DNA from: a virus
DNA length: 64,000 nucleotides
IMG/VR virus record: IMGVR_UViG_3300028786_000007
Coordinates: 36,524-100,523 of that record
Direction: 5' to 3' (one strand)
The position numbers were made by a program, and so were the translations under genes. Numbering within the stretch: the first letter of the stretch is position 1; each line of letters opens with the position of its first letter. A model generated the notes under the pieces. It was not told where the DNA came from and did no database searches. It saw nothing but the letters and a program-made list of their open reading frames with translations. Positions 59,195 to 64,000 of the stretch are shown one piece after another.

Positions 59195-59913
59195 CCGAAG
59201 TCACTGATCCGCCAGCACAAACGGGCGCAACTCCCACGGTCCCACGCGACCCGGCCAAGCAGTTGCTACAGACCTCCCGCGCGCGGTGGTTGGAGGAGCT
59301 GGAGAAGTCCAAACCGCTTGATTTTTCAACGGCTTACATGGAAGCCAGCTGCTTTATGGTGCTGGCTACGCTGGAAAACGACATCCTGCGTAAACTGCGG
59401 CTAATGATCCGGGCGCAGTTCGCTTTTCAGGAGCTCGCCGAGCAGCTGGAAAGCTACGCCAAGGCCGTGAAGAGCATCAGCGAGGAGCTGGCCTGCAAGA
59501 AGCTCCCGGAAATCATGGATCAGGCGGAGCTGGATGAGTTTACCCTCGCGGGCGGCCGCAAGGTCTGCCTTGAGGAAAAGATCCACGCTTCCTTGAAGAA
59601 GGAGGACCGGGAGGAGGGTTGCGCGGAACTGGAAAAGCGCGGCTTCGCGACGCTGGTAAAACGGACAATCAGCGTTCCCTTTACCACAAGGCAGCATAAA
59701 TTAGCTGATAAAGTGGTGGGCGCGATCAAGCGCGCGTTGGGGCCGGGCATCACGGTGGAAATCGAGGATGAGAAGGCCGTGCACCACGCAACGCTTAGTA
59801 AGTGGGTCCGCGAGCAGCTTGCTGATGGGGAGGAATTCTCCACTGACGACATGAAGCTGTTCGGCGTACATCGTATGCGTAGAGCCGTAATTACGGATAA
59901 AAAGGGCGACTAA
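59191..59913 (+). CDS. conserved partner of the SSB-like protein
   Basis: This 240-residue protein contains KLPEIMDQAELDEFTLAGGR, then VCLEEKIHASL and ELEKRGFATLVKRTISVPF, a pattern I recall in phage proteins next to single-strand-binding proteins. The N-terminus is Pro/Thr-rich and the centre helical. It probably works with the neighbouring SSB-like protein in replication or recombination (inference from pairing). Confidence 0.65.
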   Translation: MTEVTDPPAQTGATPTVPRDPAKQLLQTSRARWLEELEKSKPLDFSTAYMEASCFMVLATLENDILRKLRLMIRAQFAFQELAEQLESYAKAVKSISEELACKKLPEIMDQAELDEFTLAGGRKVCLEEKIHASLKKEDREEGCAELEKRGFATLVKRTISVPFTTRQHKLADKVVGAIKRALGPGITVEIEDEKAVHHATLSKWVREQLADGEEFSTDDMKLFGVHRMRRAVITDKKGD

Positions 59914-60773
59914 TGACATCAGGTAAGACGACCAACGCTCGCGGCGGCAAGTCCGTTGCTGTGGTGGAAGACGAAGCTAACCTTCCGGCCGTGGTTGACT
60001 ATGGCGGCTATGAAGGGGCGGGTTTCGAGGATATGGGGCGCGATGATTTCGCGACGCCATTCCTATCAGTGCTGCAGCCGACCTCCAAGATTCTCGTTGA
60101 GAACGACGAGATGCGGCCCGGCATGCTGCTCAATACCGTGACGCAGATCCCCTACCCGGCCGAGAAGGCCAAGAATCACCCCGGTATCGTCTTCATTCCC
60201 TGCTGGCGGCAGCACATCTTCGTCGAATGGAAGAAGCGCGATGAAGGCGGCAACGGCGGCGGCTTCGTCGCTCAGCACGAGCCCGGTTCCGCAATCGTGG
60301 AAGCGGCTAAGGCGAAATACGATTTCGGCGCGCTGGAGCACAACGGTAACGACCTGATCGAGACGTTCTACGTCTACGGTATCCACGTCATGCCCGACGG
60401 CACTTGGGAGCACCTGATCATCCCGTTCACGTCGACGAAGATTAAGCCGTACAAATATTGGATGACACGGCTGAATACGATCCAAGTTCCTGGCCCGAGT
60501 GGCAAGGCTGTCAAGCCGCCGATGTTTGCGCACCGCTTCCGGATGAACACGATCTTGGAGAAACGCGACGCCGGCCTGTCCTACAACTTCGTGATCGGCT
60601 TCGACGGCGACAACGCTCAGGCGTGCCGCATCGAGCCCGGCAGCGAGCTGTTCAACGAGGCCGCGGGCTTCTACCAGCTTTGCAAGGATGGCATTGCCAA
60701 GCCGAACTATGATGCGCCGGCCGCCCAAGAAGCGGGCGGGACCACGATCGACGGCGACGCGATCCCGTTCTAA
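59913..60773 (+). CDS. SSB-like protein with acidic IPF tail
   Basis: This gene encodes 286 residues from the ATG overlapping the upstream stop (TAATG). It ends in DGDAIPF, the type of tip used by bacterial SSB to recruit partners. The body is beta-rich (PFLSVLQPTSKILVENDEM). It is related in pattern to phage single-strand-binding-like proteins. It probably coats single-stranded DNA during replication. The strict SSB fold cannot be shown here. Confidence 0.65.
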   Translation: MTSGKTTNARGGKSVAVVEDEANLPAVVDYGGYEGAGFEDMGRDDFATPFLSVLQPTSKILVENDEMRPGMLLNTVTQIPYPAEKAKNHPGIVFIPCWRQHIFVEWKKRDEGGNGGGFVAQHEPGSAIVEAAKAKYDFGALEHNGNDLIETFYVYGIHVMPDGTWEHLIIPFTSTKIKPYKYWMTRLNTIQVPGPSGKAVKPPMFAHRFRMNTILEKRDAGLSYNFVIGFDGDNAQACRIEPGSELFNEAAGFYQLCKDGIAKPNYDAPAAQEAGGTTIDGDAIPF

Positions 60774-60780
60774 GCCTATA

Positions 60781-60850
60781 AGGCTACGGACCCAGAGACT
60801 GCGTAGCCTGTTAGGGGCGCTGCCTTCGACCGCGGGCAGCGCCCTTCAAT
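60781..60850 (+). terminator. double hairpin terminator
   Basis: AGGCTACG (60781-60788) pairs with CGTAGCCT (60802-60809). GGGCGCTGCC (60815-60824) pairs with GGCAGCGCCC (60835-60844), followed by TTCAATTATT. It separates the SSB-like gene from the next genes. Confidence 0.7.
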
Positions 60851-60865
60851 TATTGGGAGGGCGTC

Positions 60866-61090
60866 TTGGGCCAGTTACCTGCGGTGGTGCGCCTTGACCA
60901 TTCACATTGTAAGCATCATTGGCAAATACCTCAGTGTCAGCATGTTCGTCTTGCGGACGCGAATAAGTCATTCCAGAAGCCGCAACGGTGTAAACTCAGT
61001 GCGTATTGGGATGTCAATGGAGCGCTCTTGTGTGAGCGTCATGCAGGCAATATTGCGCTAACGGCACTTTCTCGTAAGGAAGAAGTATGA
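60866..61090 (+). CDS. small Cys/His protein with CxxxA...CExHAG motif
   Basis: This gene encodes 74 residues from a TTG with GGGAGG just upstream. CKLSAYWDVNGALLCERHAG matches the motif in the protein at 48458. Other Cys and His residues (HCKHHWQIPQCQHV) may add a zinc site. The start codon is unusual. Confidence 0.55.
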   Translation: MGQLPAVVRLDHSHCKHHWQIPQCQHVRLADANKSFQKPQRCKLSAYWDVNGALLCERHAGNIALTALSRKEEV

Positions 61091-61521
61091 AAACCTTCAA
61101 GACCACCGCTTGGCCGGTCATAACTTACATCGTGGAGATCCCGGAAGACGAGGCGCGGACGAAGATCTGTTGCGGCCCGCAAGGTTGCGGCGTGGTGCGG
61201 GAAACGCTAGAAATGAACGGCCGCTTTTGCCTGGGCTCAATGTGCATGGCCTGGCGGTGGGGATCGGACCTCATTGAACGGGGCGAGTCCATGTGGATCG
61301 TTGGGTTCTCTGCTCGTACGAATGAGGGCATAGTGGGGCAATTCTGCGATGAGCGTTATGACCCACCAGTGCCCGCTGAAAATTTCAAGCCTGCCGGTAA
61401 TGGTTGGGAACTTGGCCGTGGCCCAGATTCAAAGCTCGCATTCTGGCAACGTCCGGCCGGCCGCCGTGGCTATTGCGGGTGGGTAGGGCGCGATGAGCCC
61501 CATAAAGAGAAATCCAGATGA
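61087..61521 (+). CDS. small Cys-rich protein
   Basis: This 144-residue protein contains ICCGPQGCG and CLGSMCMAWRWG in its first half and RRGYCGWVG in the second; the CCGP...C.GS.CMAWRW pattern recurs in phage proteins. It probably binds a metal. It overlaps both neighbours. Confidence 0.65.
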   Translation: MKTFKTTAWPVITYIVEIPEDEARTKICCGPQGCGVVRETLEMNGRFCLGSMCMAWRWGSDLIERGESMWIVGFSARTNEGIVGQFCDERYDPPVPAENFKPAGNGWELGRGPDSKLAFWQRPAGRRGYCGWVGRDEPHKEKSR

Positions 61522-61709
61522 CCCACGGCCCCAACCTTTTCGAGAGGCCGCCGACCGCTCGGCAGATAGAAGTCGCACGTGTTGTAGAAGAATGCAACGG
61601 TGATCGCGCTGAGGCCGCCCGGCGACTAGGTCTTAAGACCAGTCAGGTTGGAATCGCCTATCGGCATTTTCTTATCAGGACCGGACGTATTGAGAGGGCG
61701 AAGAAATGA
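61518..61709 (+). CDS. small HTH protein
   Basis: This 63-residue protein has the helix-turn-helix TARQIEVARVVEECNGDRAE followed by AARRLGLKTSQVGIAYRHF, and a basic end. It is a likely DNA-binding regulator coupled to the helicase gene by a four-base overlap. Confidence 0.65.
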   Translation: MTHGPNLFERPPTARQIEVARVVEECNGDRAEAARRLGLKTSQVGIAYRHFLIRTGRIERAKK

Positions 61710-62905
61710 AATGGTCTCCGCAACAGGACAAAGCCCTCGTCGACTTCAAGCAGTGGTATGAAGGCGTGGAAGACGATGTGTTCTACCTCTATGGCTATGC
61801 CGGCACCGGTAAGACCTCCATCGCGCTGCACCTCACCGAGGGCATTGACGGCAAGGTGATCTTCGCCGCGTTCACTGGTAAGGCGGCGTCCGTGATGCGC
61901 AAGCGCGGCTGTAGTGGCGCTCAGACCCTGCATTCGCTGCTCTATAATGTGAAAAAGGCCAGTCAGCAGCGCATCCTGGACTTGGAGAATGAGAGGGCAG
62001 AGCTGATGCAGGAAGCCGGGCCGGAGGGTATTGACCCGCGCGACCTCGCCCGCATCGAGCGCGACCTTAAGGAGGCGCGGCAGGCCAGCAATAAGCCCAA
62101 TTGGGAGCTCAACCCGTTCTCTGCGGCGCGCGACGCAGCGCTTATAGTGATCGACGAGTGCTCCATGGTCGACGCGCGGCTCGGCGCGGACCTGCGCAGC
62201 TTCGGAAAGCCCATCCTGGTGCTGGGCGACCCGGCGCAGCTGCCTCCGGTTAAGGGCGCGGGCTTCTTCAATGTTGATAAACCGCAGGTGATGCTCACCG
62301 AAGTGCATCGCCACGCCTTGGACAATCCGGTGCTGCACCTCGCCACCAAAGTGCGCAAGGGCGAGCGCTTGGAGCCCGGCAGCTACGGCGAAAGCCGCAT
62401 CGTCGCGCGCTCCGAGCTGCAAGGCGGCGAGACGCTTGACTACGATCAGATCTTGGTCGGCCGTAATGCGACGCGCCAATTGGCTAACCGCGCTATGCGG
62501 CAGCGGCTCGGCTATGCCGGCACCTACCCCATTGAGGGCGAGAAGCTCGTCTGCCTCAAGAACAGCCGGGAGGATGGCTTCTTGAATGGCACCATCTGGT
62601 ATGTCAACAGTTGCCATGGCGACGCTGATTCGGTTGAGCTGACAATCACTTCCGATGAGGGTACTGGCCCGGTAGAGACGCTCGCCTATAGCGAACCCTT
62701 CCGCTACGAGGACGCTCCGCGGTGGGGCGGCGGCGGACTGAACGAGTTCACCTATGGCTATGCGCTGACCACGCATAAGGCGCAGGGCTCAGAATGGGAG
62801 AAGGTTTACATCGTGGACGAGTCTAGCATAGCGCGGGGCGACGCCGGCCGATGGCTGTATACTGCCATCACCCGCGCCTCGGAGAAGCTATTACTGGTGA
62901 GGTGA
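61706..62905 (+). CDS. RecD/Dda-like SF1B helicase
   Basis: This 399-residue protein has Walker A GYAGTGKT (30-37), VIDECSMVD (D150-E151), GDPAQLPPV (174-182), and the C-terminal TTHKAQGSEW and AITRASEKL motifs. A helical insert (about 85-130) separates motifs. Such helicases move 5' to 3' on single-stranded DNA, like T4 Dda in replication start and repair. Confidence 0.9.
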   Translation: MKWSPQQDKALVDFKQWYEGVEDDVFYLYGYAGTGKTSIALHLTEGIDGKVIFAAFTGKAASVMRKRGCSGAQTLHSLLYNVKKASQQRILDLENERAELMQEAGPEGIDPRDLARIERDLKEARQASNKPNWELNPFSAARDAALIVIDECSMVDARLGADLRSFGKPILVLGDPAQLPPVKGAGFFNVDKPQVMLTEVHRHALDNPVLHLATKVRKGERLEPGSYGESRIVARSELQGGETLDYDQILVGRNATRQLANRAMRQRLGYAGTYPIEGEKLVCLKNSREDGFLNGTIWYVNSCHGDADSVELTITSDEGTGPVETLAYSEPFRYEDAPRWGGGGLNEFTYGYALTTHKAQGSEWEKVYIVDESSIARGDAGRWLYTAITRASEKLLLVR

Positions 62906-63171
62906 TGGAATTCCAACCGATTGCTGAATGGATGTATACTCATCATGGAGAAACCATACTTGGTTATCATGATGAGTGGAAAATACCCAGGCTTTGCACC
63001 AATTTTATCTTCAGTAGCGGCAAGTGTGGCTGGGTTCGGACCCCAAGCGGCCGTGGGTTGATGCGGCCGCAACCCTCTCATTTCATGGAAATAGGCAAGT
63101 TGCCGAATGGGCAAACCATCGATCAGGTTTTGAACAGCCGGTATACAATGTCGGTAAGGCAATGCCGTTAA
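62905..63171 (+). CDS. hypothetical protein
   Basis: This gene encodes 88 residues from the ATG overlapping the helicase stop (TGATG). The mixed soluble sequence starts MEFQPIAEWMYTHHGETILG. Its end overlaps the next gene by ten bases. It is unrecognised. Confidence 0.55.
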   Translation: MEFQPIAEWMYTHHGETILGYHDEWKIPRLCTNFIFSSGKCGWVRTPSGRGLMRPQPSHFMEIGKLPNGQTIDQVLNSRYTMSVRQCR

Positions 63172-63653
63172 TCGGTAACTATTTTTGCCAGAGTTGTGAG
63201 AAAACCTATCCTGACCACAACATGTACAGCGCTAGGTGCTGCTATGAGTGTCGGCGCATTAAGAACAATGCCTATATTCGAGCTTGGAAACAACGCAAGC
63301 GTGAAGAACGCTTGCGGCTTTATGGTTGGAAGCCGCGCATTTATGTGCGTTGGACCCCGGAAGAGCTAGAACGGCTCCGGGAAGCCTGTTCGCATAAGAT
63401 GACATATGCGCAAGCAGCAGTTCATGTGGGGCGTAGCGCGAATGCGTGCGCTAAAATGTCATCCAACTGGTTTCTCAAAGGTTTGTGGAGCGGTAAAATT
63501 CGTCGCCCACACATACCGCGGTGGACCCCGGAGCGCCTAGAGCCTCTCTACGCGGCCGTAAGGCAGTTCGGTCCACGCGGGGCCGCTCGCCACCTCAACC
63601 TTAGCCCTAACGCGGTAGCTGGAGCCCTGCACCGCTACCCACCACCAGGTTAG
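63162..63653 (+). CDS. zinc-ribbon plus two Myb/SANT-like DNA-binding repeats
   Basis: This 163-residue protein has an N-terminal zinc ribbon (FCQSCEKTYPDHNMYSARCC then YECRR). Two repeats begin RWTPEELERLREACSHKMTY (then AQAAVHVGRSANACAKM) and RWTPERLEPLYAAVRQFGPR (then GAARHLNLSPNAVAGAL). Each resembles a SANT/Myb-like or HTH unit. It is probably a sequence-specific regulator. The start at 63162 has AAGG upstream. Confidence 0.65.
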   Translation: MPLIGNYFCQSCEKTYPDHNMYSARCCYECRRIKNNAYIRAWKQRKREERLRLYGWKPRIYVRWTPEELERLREACSHKMTYAQAAVHVGRSANACAKMSSNWFLKGLWSGKIRRPHIPRWTPERLEPLYAAVRQFGPRGAARHLNLSPNAVAGALHRYPPPG

Positions 63654-63655
63654 AC

Positions 63656-63684
63656 TTTACTTCTGCTGAAGTTGCATGTAGAGT
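63656..63684 (+). promoter_or_regulatory. sigma70-like promoter, TTTACTTCTGC class
   Basis: TTTACT (63656-63661), a 17-base spacer beginning TCTGCTGAA, and TAGAGT (63679-63684). It lies 26 bases before the small gene at 63710. Confidence 0.75.
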
Positions 63685-63709
63685 ATGTGTGGCAATAGGA
63701 GAGGTTTCC

Positions 63710-63904
63710 ATGTCTGATATTTCCAATGTTGAGCAGGCTGTTATTAAAATCCATGACGACGTTATGGTTGTGTTTGGTGAATGTGAGGCTGAAATTAGCC
63801 GAGCTATTGAAGCTAAGGATCTTGCGAAGGCTGAGCAACTTCGTCATCAGCTTGAGGGTGTGGGGTTGGTCGTTGAAAAGCTTAATATTCGGCTTAATTG
63901 GTAG
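63710..63904 (+). CDS. small acidic helical protein
   Basis: This gene encodes 64 residues from the ATG at 63710 with GGAGAGG upstream. A coiled-coil-like helix (CEAEISRAIEAKDLAKAEQL) leads to a hydrophobic end. It has its own promoter and hairpin, so it forms a single-gene unit. The function is unknown. Confidence 0.6.
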   Translation: MSDISNVEQAVIKIHDDVMVVFGECEAEISRAIEAKDLAKAEQLRHQLEGVGLVVEKLNIRLNW

Positions 63905-63918
63905 GCTGGGGCCTTGTA

Positions 63919-63946
63919 GGGCGCGGTGGGTTAGCCCACCGCGCCC
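63919..63946 (+). terminator. strong hairpin at the end of the window
   Basis: GGGCGCGGTGGG (63919-63930) pairs perfectly with CCCACCGCGCCC (63935-63946) across TTAG. The T-run after it is poor, so it may be a terminator of lower efficiency. Confidence 0.6.
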
Positions 63947-64000
63947 CCAGGTTAAGCATTTACGCTCGCCGGGCGGGCACCTATATTGGTGTTTCCTTAC

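Overview
The window is part of the genome of a tailed double-stranded DNA phage (Caudoviricetes). It has a terminase pair, a P22-type portal, a scaffold-like protein, tail-fibre genes, a GH108 endolysin with a holin, a primase-helicase, two further helicases and dozens of short, tightly overlapping genes. Ribosomal genes and core metabolism are absent. A very large multi-domain protein that looks ejected, together with the P22-type portal, suggests podovirus-like particles (inference). The moderately high GC, GGAG-type ribosome binding sites and sigma70-like promoters fit a proteobacterial host, perhaps alphaproteobacterial, but the sequence does not fix the host. The window begins inside a gene, and no major capsid or tail-tube gene is visible, so the genome extends beyond it.

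Layout. 1-14.9 kb (+): the end of a virion protein, a 3050-residue polyvalent effector-like protein, a lytic transglycosylase and tail-fibre genes with an internal duplication. 15.0-21.7 kb (-): a DUF932 protein, an SPFH-like membrane protein, a tRNA-Cys-like gene, a run of small genes and a large membrane protein. 22.1-24.1 kb (+): a small HTH regulator, an Rnl5-type RNA ligase and a Nudix hydrolase. 24.1-33.4 kb (+): the packaging and portal/scaffold module. 33.4-42.5 kb (-): an accessory block with many small membrane proteins, a minimal tyrosine recombinase, HTH proteins, a C2H2-finger protein, a Gp49-family protein and a conserved 673-residue protein. 42.6-44.4 kb (+): a short operon with a MESH1-like (p)ppGpp hydrolase. 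44.2-53.6 kb (-): small genes, a MazG-like protein, a PD-(D/E)XK-type nuclease and the primase-helicase. 54.0-63.9 kb (+): lysis genes, an SNF2-type helicase, an SSB-like protein and partner, a RecD/Dda-like helicase and DNA-binding proteins.

Regulation. Four loci carry five near-identical sigma70-like promoters: TTTACT or TATACT, a 17-bp spacer beginning TCTGC, then TAAAGT, TATAGT, TATATT or TAGAGT. At 21.95 kb two of them overlap head-on in an almost perfect dyad. Several strong hairpin terminators end the gene blocks. A 272-bp stretch (49777-50048) beside the primase-helicase holds ten copies of CGGAAC(G) in both orientations around AT-rich patches and is the best candidate replication origin.

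How the parts may work together (inference). The particle probably delivers the polyvalent protein, whose ADP-ribosyltransferase, metallopeptidase-like and kinase-like modules could act early on the host. Promoters of the TTTACTTCTGC class then drive host-modifying and RNA-repair genes. The primase-helicase, SNF2 and RecD-like helicases and SSB-like protein replicate the genome. Terminase packages it, and the holin and GH108 muramidase release progeny. The most noteworthy items are the polyvalent protein with its internal Tat-like segment, the repeated promoter/operator element, the iteron-like cluster, and a perfect 26-bp inverted repeat inside a coding sequence.
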